A DNA stretch of 64,000 bases from Gordonia hydrophobica NBRC 16057 (lineage in GTDB: Bacteria > Actinomycetota > Actinomycetes > Mycobacteriales > Mycobacteriaceae): assembly GCF_001592365.1 (NCBI RefSeq), contig NZ_BCWU01000003.1:248001-312000 (forward strand), given 5' to 3'. The notes under the pieces were generated by a model, which worked only from the letters and a program-made list of their open reading frames with translations, was not told the DNA's origin and made no database searches. This document shows positions 35,605 through 43,913 of this stretch, in pieces (within the stretch, counting starts at the first letter, position 1; each line of letters starts with the position of its first letter). The translations under genes and the position numbers were made by a program.

Positions 35605-36360
35605 ATGAACGACGTGGCCCCCACTTCCCGTTCCATCGATCTCAACGCCGATCTCGGTGAAGGCGTCGGCGACGACGCCGCCATGCTCACCCTGGTGACG
35701 AGCGCCAACATCGCGTGCGGATTCCACGCGGGCACCCCGAGCGTCCTCCTCCGGACTTGCCGGGACGCTGTCGCCGCGGGCGTGCGGATCGGCGCGCAGG
35801 TCTCGTACCCGGATCTGGAGGGCTTCGGTCGACGCTTCATGGACATCGCGCACGACGACCTCGTCGCCGATGTGCTGTACCAGATCGGCGCGCTGCGATC
35901 GCTCGCCGAATCCGTCGGCGGCACCGTCGACTTCGTGAAGCCGCACGGGGCGCTGTACAACACGGTGGTCCATCACCGGGAGCAGGCGCGCGCGGTGGTC
36001 GACGCCGCCCGGACTGCGGCGCTGCCGCTCATGTGCCTTCCCGGATCGGAGGCGCAGCGGCAGGCCGGCGCCGCGGGAATATCGGTCATCACCGAGGCCT
36101 TCGCCGACCGCGGCTACACCCCCGAGGGGACGCTGGTGCCGCGCACCGAACCGGGTGCGGTGCTGATCGACCCCGAGCACGTGGCTCAGCGGGTGGTCCG
36201 GTTTGTGCAGACCGGTCAGATCGTCGCCGTCGACGGCACGGTGCTCGACGTCGCCGCCGACTCGGTGTGCCTGCACGGGGACACGCCCGGAGCAGTGGAG
36301 CATGCCCGCCGCGTCCGCGCGGCGCTGGCCGCCGCGTCCGTCGACGTGCGCGCTCGATGA
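35605..36360 (+). CDS. pxpA: 5-oxoprolinase subunit A (LamB/YcsF family)
   Basis: 251 aa. Begins with the family signature IDLNADLGEGVGDD; also NIACGFHAGTP, GAQVSYPDLEGFGRRFM, VKPHGALYN and TEAFADRGYTPEGTLVPR. In known systems PxpA works with PxpB and PxpC to hydrolyse 5-oxoproline with ATP. Neither partner is in this window, so they are elsewhere or missing. The stop overlaps the rarD start (ATGA). Confidence 0.9.
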   Translation: MNDVAPTSRSIDLNADLGEGVGDDAAMLTLVTSANIACGFHAGTPSVLLRTCRDAVAAGVRIGAQVSYPDLEGFGRRFMDIAHDDLVADVLYQIGALRSLAESVGGTVDFVKPHGALYNTVVHHREQARAVVDAARTAALPLMCLPGSEAQRQAGAAGISVITEAFADRGYTPEGTLVPRTEPGAVLIDPEHVAQRVVRFVQTGQIVAVDGTVLDVAADSVCLHGDTPGAVEHARRVRAALAAASVDVRAR

Positions 36361-37289
36361 CGGCAGGCACGACGGCGAAGGTTCCCTCGGAGAACGCCCG
36401 CGGAATCGCCGCAGGTTTCGGCGCCTACGCCCTGTGGGGGCTGTTCCCGATCTTCTTCGACGCGCTGCGCCCGTCGGGACCGTGGGAGATCCTCGCCCAC
36501 CGGATCCTGTGGACCCTGCTGCTCTGCGCGATCGTCCTCGCAGTGCTGCGCGACTGGCGGTGGATCCTGCCGCTGCGGCAGCAGCCACGACTGCTGGCGG
36601 GCGTGACCGCGGCCGCCGTGTTCATCGCGATCAACTGGGTGGTCTACGTGGCCGCGGTGACCTCGGGGCACACCAGCGACGCGGCGCTCGGCTACTTTCT
36701 CAATCCCCTCACGACCGTCGCCCTCGGTGTGCTGGTGCTGCGCGAACGGCTCCGCCCGCTGCAGTGGGCGGCGGTCACCGTCGGCGTGGTCGCCGGTGCC
36801 TACCTCGCATTCGCCGCGGGGACCTTTCCGACGACGGCACTGATCCTGGCGTTCTCGTTCGCGCTGTACGGCTTGGTGAAGAAGAAGGTGGGCGACACGC
36901 TGCCCGCGCTGCACAGCCTCTCGCTCGAGACCGCGATCCTCGGCCCCGCCGCGGCGATCATCCTGGTGATCGTCGCATTCAGCACCGCGGGCGCCACGTT
37001 CGGCAACGGCGTGACCCACAGCGGACTGCTGGTGCTCTCCGGGGTCGCGACGGCGATTCCGCTGCTGCTCTTCGCAGCCGCAGCGCGGCGCATCCCGCTC
37101 GTCACCGTGGGACTGATCCAGTTCATCACGCCGATCATGCAGTTGCTGTGCGCGGTGCTGGTCCTCGACGAGCATCTGCCGCGCGAACGCTGGATCGGCT
37201 TCGGCATCGTGTGGATCGCCCTGCTCCTCCTGGCCACCGACAGCGTGCTCAAGGCTTGGTCGACTCGGTCTTCTTCCATTCGCGGCTGA
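36357..37289 (+). CDS. rarD: EamA-family transporter RarD
   Basis: 310 aa with ten predicted helices, DMT superfamily. Signatures: GAYALWGLFPIFFDAL, the ILAHRILWTLL segment, LGYFLNPLTTVALGVLVLRERL and PLLLFAAAARRIPLVTVGLIQFITPIMQLL. Substrate unknown. The start ATGACG overlaps the pxpA stop. The last 41 bases overlap the 3' end of the PAP2 gene on the other strand. Confidence 0.9.
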   Translation: MTAGTTAKVPSENARGIAAGFGAYALWGLFPIFFDALRPSGPWEILAHRILWTLLLCAIVLAVLRDWRWILPLRQQPRLLAGVTAAAVFIAINWVVYVAAVTSGHTSDAALGYFLNPLTTVALGVLVLRERLRPLQWAAVTVGVVAGAYLAFAAGTFPTTALILAFSFALYGLVKKKVGDTLPALHSLSLETAILGPAAAIILVIVAFSTAGATFGNGVTHSGLLVLSGVATAIPLLLFAAAARRIPLVTVGLIQFITPIMQLLCAVLVLDEHLPRERWIGFGIVWIALLLLATDSVLKAWSTRSSSIRG

Positions 37290-38685
37290 TCGACGCCGCC
37301 GTCTGCATCAGCCAGGTGCGCACCGTCTGCGCCGCATCCACCACCTGTTTCTGCAGCGCGCCGGCCTCGGGCGTCGGATGCTCGACGACGCCCTCGGCGC
37401 CCGGATGCAACTCGATCGTCAGGAACGCCGCCGCCACCATCAGGACCGCCGTGATCAGCAAGAACCCACCGACCACACCGCTCGTCGCCATCTCGACGGC
37501 CAGATAGCGCGTCGAGACCAGGATCCCGGTGAACGTCACCGCACCGACGGCGATCACACCGGCACGATGCCGGGTCCACCCCAGTTCCGGACGCGTCAGC
37601 GCGGCTTCGAGGGTGAGGGTGAAGATCGCGCCCGCGAGGACGTCGATCGCATAGTGGAAACCGAAGCCCAGCGTGGCCCCGGTGGTCCCGATCAGCCAGG
37701 CCGTGCCGAAGATCTTCGACGGCAGCGGTCCGCGCCAGCCGTGCAGGAAGATGCACATCGCCCACGCCGTGTGCAGGCTCGGCATGCAGTTGCGGGCAAT
37801 GCTCTCGTCGTAGAACAGTGCCGTGGGCTCGCCGATGATCGGCAGGTGCAGCGGCCAGACGTCCTGCCACCCGGCATTCGCGAGTTCGTGCCCGAACGCA
37901 TAGGTGGGGCCCACCACCGGAAACAGAAAGTAGACCACCGGGCCGATAATGCCGATCAGCAGGAACGTCCGGACGATGTGGTGTCGAGGAAAGCCGTCGC
38001 GCGCGCTGTGGCGAAGTTGGAAGAAGGCGATCACCGCGGCGGCGACCGGCAGGTAAACGTACACCTTGCTGAGCACTTCGGTGAGCCACTGCGTCTGTGA
38101 GACAAGCGAACCGACCATCCACGACGGACTGCCGAGGGCGCGGTCGGCCAGCTCGACGTACTCGTCGAAGACAGTCGGATTGGCGCGGCTGGACAGCACC
38201 AGCCACACGTCGCCGACACGGCCCATCACGATGAGCAGCAGTCCGAGTCCGGCAGCCTTCACTGCGGCGGCACGCTCGGCTCCCCGCAGCCGCCACGCGG
38301 CGAAACCGAGGACTCCCGCCAGGACCAGCAGGATCCCGTTGCCGACGGTCACCTCGTGCCCGACCGCCAGGCGCTGCAGATTCCATACCGTCTCCACCGC
38401 CACCGCGACGCCGAGCACCGGCAATCGCAAACGCGAGGGCAGACAGACCAGCGCCAGCAGCAGGCCGGCGACCTTGATCTCACCGATCTCCGGACGGCCC
38501 ACAAGGTCCGTCGCGAGCAGACTCAGCGGACCCCGGATGTGGTTGACCCGGGCGACGATCTCGATGGCGAGGGCAAAGGTGACGAGCACGCCGACCACCA
38601 GTGCCCACAGGGCGCCGGAGACCTCGACGCGCCGACCCGAGCGCAGCTGCGCCGACACCGACCGCACGGAATCCCCAGTGAACAT
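37249..38685 (-). CDS. PAP2-superfamily membrane phosphatase/phosphotransferase
   Basis: 478 aa polytopic protein with about eleven helices. PAP2 catalytic motifs: the basic segment before it, CMPSLHTAWAMCIF with a catalytic His, and GFHYAIDVLAGAIF. The build (long N-terminal membrane part, late PAP2 domain) resembles actinobacterial inositol phosphotransferase-like or lipid phosphatase proteins; substrate unknown. The ATG at 38685 follows TAACGT (38693-38698) by 7 bases, a leaderless arrangement; a GTG at 38667 is an alternative. PhoB-type direct repeats sit just upstream. Confidence 0.82.
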   Translation of the reverse strand: MFTGDSVRSVSAQLRSGRRVEVSGALWALVVGVLVTFALAIEIVARVNHIRGPLSLLATDLVGRPEIGEIKVAGLLLALVCLPSRLRLPVLGVAVAVETVWNLQRLAVGHEVTVGNGILLVLAGVLGFAAWRLRGAERAAAVKAAGLGLLLIVMGRVGDVWLVLSSRANPTVFDEYVELADRALGSPSWMVGSLVSQTQWLTEVLSKVYVYLPVAAAVIAFFQLRHSARDGFPRHHIVRTFLLIGIIGPVVYFLFPVVGPTYAFGHELANAGWQDVWPLHLPIIGEPTALFYDESIARNCMPSLHTAWAMCIFLHGWRGPLPSKIFGTAWLIGTTGATLGFGFHYAIDVLAGAIFTLTLEAALTRPELGWTRHRAGVIAVGAVTFTGILVSTRYLAVEMATSGVVGGFLLITAVLMVAAAFLTIELHPGAEGVVEHPTPEAGALQKQVVDAAQTVRTWLMQTAASISREWKKTESTKP

Positions 38686-38692
38686 TCAGTAC

Positions 38693-38715
38693 ACGTTAAT
38701 GAACAACTACTGAAC
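38693..38715 (-). promoter_or_regulatory. Promoter of the PAP2 gene with PhoB-type direct repeats
   Basis: On the minus strand two GTTCA copies start 11 bases apart (38711-38715 and 38700-38704) and run straight into a TAACGT -10 element (38693-38698). Eleven-base spacing in the -35 region is the layout used by PhoB/RegX3-type activators. A third GTTCA lies inside codons 1-3 and is probably chance. Confidence 0.4.
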
Positions 38716-38805
38716 AGCAAGCACTGGGTGATGCAATCGTCATTCATTTGCTCGACGATCAGCAACCTACATGCGATAGTTTGCCGGATTGGCGAAATTT
38801 CACCC

Positions 38806-38819
38806 GTCCGGTACCGGAC
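38806..38819. terminator. Short perfect palindrome downstream of rlmB
   Basis: GTCCGGTACCGGAC, a 14-base perfect palindrome without loop, 20 bases past the rlmB stop on the minus strand. Weak terminator candidate. The surrounding gap 38716-38838 shows no gene. Confidence 0.35.
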
Positions 38820-38838
38820 AACAGGGTCCCGCCGCAGG

Positions 38839-39792
38839 TCAGCCGATCCGACGCTGCCGAGCGAATTCGGCGAGCACCACGCCAGCAGCGACCGACGCGT
38901 TGAGGCTCTCAACACTGCTGGCGATCGGAATCGACAGGATCGAGTCGCAGTTCTCGCGCACCAGTCGCGAGAGCCCCTTGCCCTCGGACCCGACGACGAT
39001 CACCACGGGACCGGTGCCGTCGTACTCGTCGAGCGAGACGTCGCCGCCGGCATCCAGACCGACGATCTGCGCACCCGTCTTGGCCCAGTCGACGAGCGTG
39101 CGGTTGAGGTTCGGTGCGGTGGCGACCGGAAGTCGTGCCGCGGCGCCCGCGCTGGTGCGCCACGCGACCGCCGTCATTCCAGCGCTGCGTCGCTGCGGGA
39201 TCACCACGCCGTGTCCACCGAACGCCGCGACGGAGCGAATCACGGCGCCGAGGTTGCGGGGATCGGTGATGTTGTCGAGGGCCACCAGCAGCGGAGCCTG
39301 GGCACTGGCCCGCGCGTCGGCCATCAGGTCGTCGGGGTGCGCGTACTGGTATTCGGGCACCTGCAGGGCCAGTCCCTGGTGGAGTCCGTTGGGCGACATC
39401 CGGTCCAGTTCGGCGCGGCTCACCTCCAGAATGGAGATGCCACGATCACCGGCGGTCTGCACAGCTTCCTTGACGCGCTCGTCGGCGTCGATGGTGCCCA
39501 TCACGTAGAGCGCGGTCGCGGGCACCTCGGCGCGCAGGCACTCCACGACGGGGTTGCGGCCGACGACGTGCTCGGGGCCGCCGTCCTCCGACTTGCGGTG
39601 GGTACGACGACCGGCGACCTTGGCCGCAGCCTTGGCCTTCTTGTGGGCCGGGTGGTACTCCCGGTCGACGGCCTTCGGTGTGGCGCCGCGACCTTCCAGA
39701 CCGCGACGACGCTGACCGCCGGACCCGACCGTCTGGCCCTTCTTGCTGCCGGTCTTGCGTGTTGCGCCGCGGCGCTGCGAGTTCCCCGCCAT
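38839..39792 (-). CDS. rlmB: 23S rRNA (guanosine-2'-O-)-methyltransferase RlmB / TrmH family
   Basis: 317 aa SPOUT methyltransferase, counterpart of Rv3579c. A basic N-terminal extension of about 75 residues precedes the substrate-binding domain ([15 protein letters not shown]). The SPOUT motifs follow: [35 protein letters not shown] and [20 protein letters not shown]. The start at 39792 overlaps the cysS stop (TGATG). It probably methylates a guanosine in 23S rRNA; the exact site is inferred from family. Confidence 0.92.
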   Translation of the reverse strand: MAGNSQRRGATRKTGSKKGQTVGSGGQRRRGLEGRGATPKAVDREYHPAHKKAKAAAKVAGRRTHRKSEDGGPEHVVGRNPVVECLRAEVPATALYVMGTIDADERVKEAVQTAGDRGISILEVSRAELDRMSPNGLHQGLALQVPEYQYAHPDDLMADARASAQAPLLVALDNITDPRNLGAVIRSVAAFGGHGVVIPQRRSAGMTAVAWRTSAGAAARLPVATAPNLNRTLVDWAKTGAQIVGLDAGGDVSLDEYDGTGPVVIVVGSEGKGLSRLVRENCDSILSIPIASSVESLNASVAAGVVLAEFARQRRIG

Positions 39793-41189
39793 CAGTCTTC
39801 CTTCGAGTTGAGCGCCCAAGTGGCGCCGTCGGGAGTGTCGGTGACTTCGATGCCTGCGCGTGCCAGGCGATCGCGGACTTCGTCGGCCACCGCCCAGTCC
39901 TTTGCGGCCCGCGCCTGTGCCCTCCGGTCCAATTCTGCCTTGATCAAGACATCGAGCGCAGCATGAGCGTCGTCGTCGGCTCCGGAGGTGCTCGACCACT
40001 GCGGATCCAGCGGATCGGTGCCGAGCACCGCGGTCATCGCGCGGATCTGCCCGGCGATCGCTCGGGCACGCTCTCCGTCACCGGCTTCCAGCGCGGTGTT
40101 GCCCTCGCGGACGGCGTTGTGGACGGCGGCGAGCGCAGCGGGCACGCCGAGGTCATCGTCGAGTGCGGCGGCGAACTCGTCGGTCACCTCACCGACCGGT
40201 ACGTCACCGGCCCGGTCGACGACGCGGTGCACGAACGATTCGATCCGCCGGTATCCGGCCGCGGCCTCATGCAGTGCCTTATCCGAGTACTCGAGCATCG
40301 AACGGTAATGCGCGCTCCCGAGGTAATAACGCAGTTCGACCGGTCGCACCTGCTGCAGCATCACCGGAATCGAAACGACGTTGCCGAGCGATTTGCTCAT
40401 CTTCTCGCCGCTCATCGTCACCCAGCCGTTGTGCAGCCAGTACTGAGCGAAACCGTCGCCCGCACCGTGGCTCTGGGCGATCTCGTTCTCGTGGTGCGGG
40501 AAGATCAGGTCCATGCCTCCGCAGTGGATGTCGAACTCGGCGCCAAGCAGCGAGGTGGCCATCGCCGAGCACTCCAGATGCCAGCCGGGACGTCCGACGC
40601 CCCACGGAGTGGGCCACGACGGCTCACCCGGCTTGGCGGCCTTCCAGAGCGTGAAGTCGAGCGGGTCGCGCTTCCCGGTGCCCGCACTCTCGCCCTGGTG
40701 GACGTCCTCGAGCTTGTGCCCGGACAGTGAGCCGTACTCGGGAAGACTGCGGACGTCGAAGTAGACGTTGCCGTCCGCGGCATACGCGTGACCACGGTCG
40801 ATGAGTCGCTCCATGTAGGTCACCATCTGGGTGATGAACCCGGTGGCGCGCGGCTCGGCGGAGGGCGGCAGCACCCCGAGGGCGTCGTAGGCCTGGGTGA
40901 ACTCACGCTCGTGGGTCGCGGCCCACTCCCACCACGGCCGGTCCGCGTCGGCGGCCTTGCGCAGGATCTTGTCGTCGATGTCGGTCACGTTGCGCACGAA
41001 GAGGACGTCGAGACCGCGGTAGGCGAGCCACCGACGGAGCACGTCGAAGGCGATGCCGCTGCGGACGTGGCCGATGTGGGGAACTCCCTGCACCGTCGCA
41101 CCACACAGGTACACCGAAGCCGTTCCGGGTCGAAGGGGAACGAAGTCGCGTACCTCGCGGGTGGCCGAGTCAAACAGGCGTAGAGTCAC
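39792..41189 (-). CDS. cysS: Cysteinyl-tRNA synthetase
   Basis: 465 aa class I synthetase. HIGH motif in [10 protein letters not shown], zinc ligands including CGATVQG, HLECSAM and the [15 protein letters not shown] segment, and KMSKS in [14 protein letters not shown]. Full length. It lies 11 bases after ispF, in the conserved carD-ispD-ispF-cysS-rlmB run. Confidence 0.96.
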   Translation of the reverse strand: MTLRLFDSATREVRDFVPLRPGTASVYLCGATVQGVPHIGHVRSGIAFDVLRRWLAYRGLDVLFVRNVTDIDDKILRKAADADRPWWEWAATHEREFTQAYDALGVLPPSAEPRATGFITQMVTYMERLIDRGHAYAADGNVYFDVRSLPEYGSLSGHKLEDVHQGESAGTGKRDPLDFTLWKAAKPGEPSWPTPWGVGRPGWHLECSAMATSLLGAEFDIHCGGMDLIFPHHENEIAQSHGAGDGFAQYWLHNGWVTMSGEKMSKSLGNVVSIPVMLQQVRPVELRYYLGSAHYRSMLEYSDKALHEAAAGYRRIESFVHRVVDRAGDVPVGEVTDEFAAALDDDLGVPAALAAVHNAVREGNTALEAGDGERARAIAGQIRAMTAVLGTDPLDPQWSSTSGADDDAHAALDVLIKAELDRRAQARAAKDWAVADEVRDRLARAGIEVTDTPDGATWALNSKED

Positions 41190-41200
41190 GGCCTGCCATT

Positions 41201-41671
41201 CTACTTCAGGGTGAGCAGCGCTGTGGCCACCGCCGCGATCCCCTCACCGCGACCGGTCAGCCCCAGTCCGTCGCTGGTGGTCCCGGACACCGACACCGGC
41301 GCCCCGAGAAGCTCCGACAGCCGCTGCTGCGCCTCGGCGCGACGCGGCCCGATCTTGGGTCGGTTGCCGACGATCTGCACCGCGGCGTTGACCGGCGCGA
41401 AGCCTTCGGCGTCGAGTAGTTCCCGCACGTGCGTGAGCATCGCGGCGCCGGTGACCCCATCCCATTCGGGACGGCCGACGCCGAAGACCGCGCCGACGTC
41501 GCCGAGCCCCGCCGCTGACAACAGTGCGTCGCACAGCGCGTGCGCGCCCACGTCGCCGTCCGAGTGCCCGGAGCAGCCGTCGGCGTCGTCGAAGAGCAGG
41601 CCGACCATCCAGCAGTCACGGCCCGGTTCGATCGGGTGCACGTCGGTGCCGATACCCACTCGCATGTCCAC
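41201..41671 (-). CDS. ispF: 2-C-methyl-D-erythritol 2,4-cyclodiphosphate synthase
   Basis: 156 aa MEP-pathway enzyme. Metal ligands in [10 protein letters not shown] and the signature [43 protein letters not shown] near the end. The start is GTG (41671), six bases after the ispD stop; an ATG two codons later is the alternative. Together with IspD it supplies isoprenoid precursors. Confidence 0.95.
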   Translation of the reverse strand: MDMRVGIGTDVHPIEPGRDCWMVGLLFDDADGCSGHSDGDVGAHALCDALLSAAGLGDVGAVFGVGRPEWDGVTGAAMLTHVRELLDAEGFAPVNAAVQIVGNRPKIGPRRAEAQQRLSELLGAPVSVSGTTSDGLGLTGRGEGIAAVATALLTLK

Positions 41672-41677
41672 GTCGGG

Positions 41678-42355
41678 TCAGCGCTCCTGTTCTCTGGTCT
41701 GGTCTTCGCGGGTCTGCATCCGGATCATTCTGGCCAAGGCGAGATCGAACTGCGTGGTCACCTTGAACGCCATCGCATCGCCCGGCACCACCTGAACGCC
41801 GATCCCGAGCGCTTCCACCAGCCCGGCGTCGTCGGTCGCGTCGCCCCCGCCATCGTGGGCCTGCCGCAGCACCGCGGCGGTGAAGCCCTGCGGGGTCTGC
41901 ACCGCACGGAGCGGGCTCCGGTCCGGAGTGTCGAGGACCCGCCCGTCGGCGTCGACCCGTTTGAGAGTGTCGGTCACCGGCACCCCGGGAACGACGGCGC
42001 GCGCCCCGCCCGCCAGCGTCTGCACCACGGAGGTGAAGAGCGCGGGCGGCGTGAGCGCGCGGGCGGCGTCGTGAACGAGAAAATAATCGGCGTCGGGCGC
42101 TGCCGCGAGACCTGCCCGAACCGAGTCGCTGCGCTCGGCGCCTCCCGCGACGACGACGGCGTCGGGAACGAGTGCAGCCGCTTGGCCGAGGAGCTCGGCG
42201 GGTGCGGCGACCACGATCCGATCCACCGATCCCGAGTGGCGGACGGCGTCCGCGCTGAGTTCGAGCAACGTGGCACCGCCGACATCGACGAAGGCCTTCG
42301 GGACGGCCTCGCCGAGACGAGTGCCCATCCCCGCTGCAAGAATCAACGCGGCCAC
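41678..42355 (-). CDS. ispD: 2-C-methyl-D-erythritol 4-phosphate cytidylyltransferase
   Basis: 225 aa MEP-pathway enzyme coupling CTP to methylerythritol phosphate. Signatures: ALILAAGMGTRLGEAVPKAF, VVAGGAERSDSVRAGL, VHDAARALTP and AVQTPQGF. The start is GTG at 42355, 20 bases after the carD stop. It stands upstream of ispF in the usual order. Confidence 0.95.
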   Translation of the reverse strand: MAALILAAGMGTRLGEAVPKAFVDVGGATLLELSADAVRHSGSVDRIVVAAPAELLGQAAALVPDAVVVAGGAERSDSVRAGLAAAPDADYFLVHDAARALTPPALFTSVVQTLAGGARAVVPGVPVTDTLKRVDADGRVLDTPDRSPLRAVQTPQGFTAAVLRQAHDGGGDATDDAGLVEALGIGVQVVPGDAMAFKVTTQFDLALARMIRMQTREDQTREQER

Positions 42356-42375
42356 CCGGCCGCGACGGTTGTCTG

Positions 42376-42864
42376 TCAGGACGCTTCGGCCAGGATCTCG
42401 TCGAGCATGCTGTCAGCCTTCTCGTCATCGGTGTGCTGAGCCAGCGAGAGCTCGTCCACCAGGACGCGACGGGCACGGGTCAGCATTCGCTTCTCGCCCG
42501 CCGAGAGCCCGCGATCCTGCTCGCGACGCCACAGGTCGCGAACGATCTCGGCGACCTTGATGATGTCGCCCGAGATGAGCTTCTCCTGGTTGGCCTTGAA
42601 ACGGCGGGCCCAGTTGGTCGGCTCTTCGGTATGCGGGGCTCGGAGAACCTGAAAGACCTGGTCCAGACCTTCCTCACCGACGACGTCGCGGACGCCGACG
42701 TACTCGAGCTTGCTCGACGGAATCTGAACCGTCATGTCACCGTCGGCAACCTTCAGAACGAGGTACTCGACCTCTTCTCCCTTGATGGTCCGGACGACGA
42801 TGTCTTCGACGTGAGCCGCACCGTGATGGGGATAAACAACCGTGTCGCCAACTTTGAAATTCAA
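42376..42864 (-). CDS. carD: CarD-type RNA polymerase-binding transcription regulator
   Basis: 162 aa essential regulator that binds the RNA polymerase beta subunit and stabilises open complexes at rRNA and many other promoters. The N-terminal RNAP-interaction domain starts [19 protein letters not shown]; the C-terminal DNA-binding domain holds the wedge Trp85 ([17 protein letters not shown]). Arg25, a known RNAP contact, is present, but position 47 is Gln (MTVQIPS) where mycobacterial CarD has Arg47. The start is an unusual TTG preceded by GAAAGGGG nine bases upstream; no in-frame ATG or GTG fits. Divergent from lpqE. Confidence 0.94.
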   Translation of the reverse strand: MNFKVGDTVVYPHHGAAHVEDIVVRTIKGEEVEYLVLKVADGDMTVQIPSSKLEYVGVRDVVGEEGLDQVFQVLRAPHTEEPTNWARRFKANQEKLISGDIIKVAEIVRDLWRREQDRGLSAGEKRMLTRARRVLVDELSLAQHTDDEKADSMLDEILAEAS

Positions 42865-43081
42865 TGTCCACTGCCCCTTTCGAATGTAATCAGTCTAACA
42901 CGCATCGACCGGGGACCTTGACCAACGGTGCAGGTCAACCTATACGCAAGCAGGTGAAGGGTGGTATAGGCGCCTGGTTCGGTCGGCACTGGACCTGCGA
43001 TTGCCGCCGGATCCGAGCGGTCGCGGCGCTACGATCATCGAGACGTTTCGGCGACCCGGAAGAACTTTTCCGACGCCTCCC

Positions 43082-43098
43082 CACTACGCTGCGTAGTG
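43082..43098. promoter_or_regulatory. 17-base perfect palindrome upstream of lpqE
   Basis: CACTACGC-T-GCGTAGTG contains a TACGCT -10-like hexamer at 43085-43090, about 54 bases before the lpqE ATG. It could be an operator overlapping the promoter. The 42865-43143 gap has no gene and should hold the carD and lpqE promoters. Confidence 0.45.
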
Positions 43099-43146
43099 AA
43101 GTCCCCCGCATCGGTGGACAACCGCGACGATCACCCGGAGGAAATG

Positions 43147-43827
43147 GTGTCAGTGCTCAATCGGTCCACCCGACGTCTGGCCTCGACAGTTGCTGTCGGC
43201 GCATTCGGCATCGCCATCGCTCTCGGCACCACGGCCTGCGGCGCGGGCAAGATCTCGCAGACCGCGAATCAGGCCCCCGCAGTCCCCGGTGCCGCAGGAA
43301 CCATCAGCCTCGGTACCAGTGATGTGAACGGCGACGAGATCGAGAACGGCTCGATCGCGATCCGCAACGTTCACATCCTGTACCCGGACGAGAGGGCCGA
43401 TCAGATCTTCGGCGACGGCGGCCCCTTCAAGGTCGCGTTCCTCGCCGCGAACGACTCGCCGAGTCGGATCGTCCGGCTCGACAGCATCACCGCCAAGACC
43501 GGCTCGGTGAAGATCACGCCGCCGTCGACCTCGACGGTCGACGATCCCGCCAAGCTGCAGCCGACCGCCGCGGTGCAGGCAGGCGAGCCCGCCGGAGCGA
43601 TCACCGGTGCCGACGACAAGACCGAGGTGCCGCGCCTGGACGTCGAGTTGAGCAACACCGGCACCACCGTCGCCGCCGGTGTGACGACCCCGCTGACCTT
43701 CAACTTCTCGGTCTACGACCTCTCGGGCAAGCAGCTCGACAAGGTCTCGACCACCATCGACACCCCGGTCGACGGCGGCACGCTGCCCGATCGCCAGGAC
43801 GTGGTCCGCGACGCCCAGGGCGAGTGA
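43147..43827 (+). CDS. lpqE: LpqE-like lipoprotein
   Basis: 226 aa. Signal peptide with lipobox (GTTACGAGK), then an extracytoplasmic beta-rich domain with no catalytic motif; sequence includes IAIRNVHILYP and FKVAFLAANDSPSRIV. Same position as Rv3584 (lpqE), divergent from carD and upstream of radA. The GTG at 43147 has GGAGG at the best distance; the ATG at 43144 is only 2 bases from it. Function unknown; resembles copper-chaperone-like or periplasmic scaffold domains only loosely. Confidence 0.82.
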   Translation: MSVLNRSTRRLASTVAVGAFGIAIALGTTACGAGKISQTANQAPAVPGAAGTISLGTSDVNGDEIENGSIAIRNVHILYPDERADQIFGDGGPFKVAFLAANDSPSRIVRLDSITAKTGSVKITPPSTSTVDDPAKLQPTAAVQAGEPAGAITGADDKTEVPRLDVELSNTGTTVAAGVTTPLTFNFSVYDLSGKQLDKVSTTIDTPVDGGTLPDRQDVVRDAQGE

Positions 43828-43855
43828 CGCCGCACCCTGCTGAGCTTCACCTGCT

Positions 43856-43884
43856 GCACCCCGGTCCCATTGGGATCGGGGTGC
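43856..43884 (+). terminator. Hairpin terminator between lpqE and radA
   Basis: GCACCCCGGTCCC pairs with GGGATCGGGGTGC around an ATT-centred loop, 29 bases after the lpqE stop. Confidence 0.7.
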
Positions 43885-43900
43885 TGTCGTAGGCGTCGCC

Positions 43901-43906
43901 TACAGT
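43901..43906 (+). promoter_or_regulatory. -10 element of leaderless radA promoter
   Basis: TACAGT ends exactly 7 bases before the GTG at 43914, which marks that GTG as a leaderless start. Confidence 0.6.
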
Positions 43907-43913
43907 GACTCCC

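Noticed and set aside
43096..43146. GTG at 43096 as the lpqE start, close to the TACGCT hexamer
   Set aside because: It would add 17 charged residues before the signal peptide, and a GGAGG site sits correctly before 43147.
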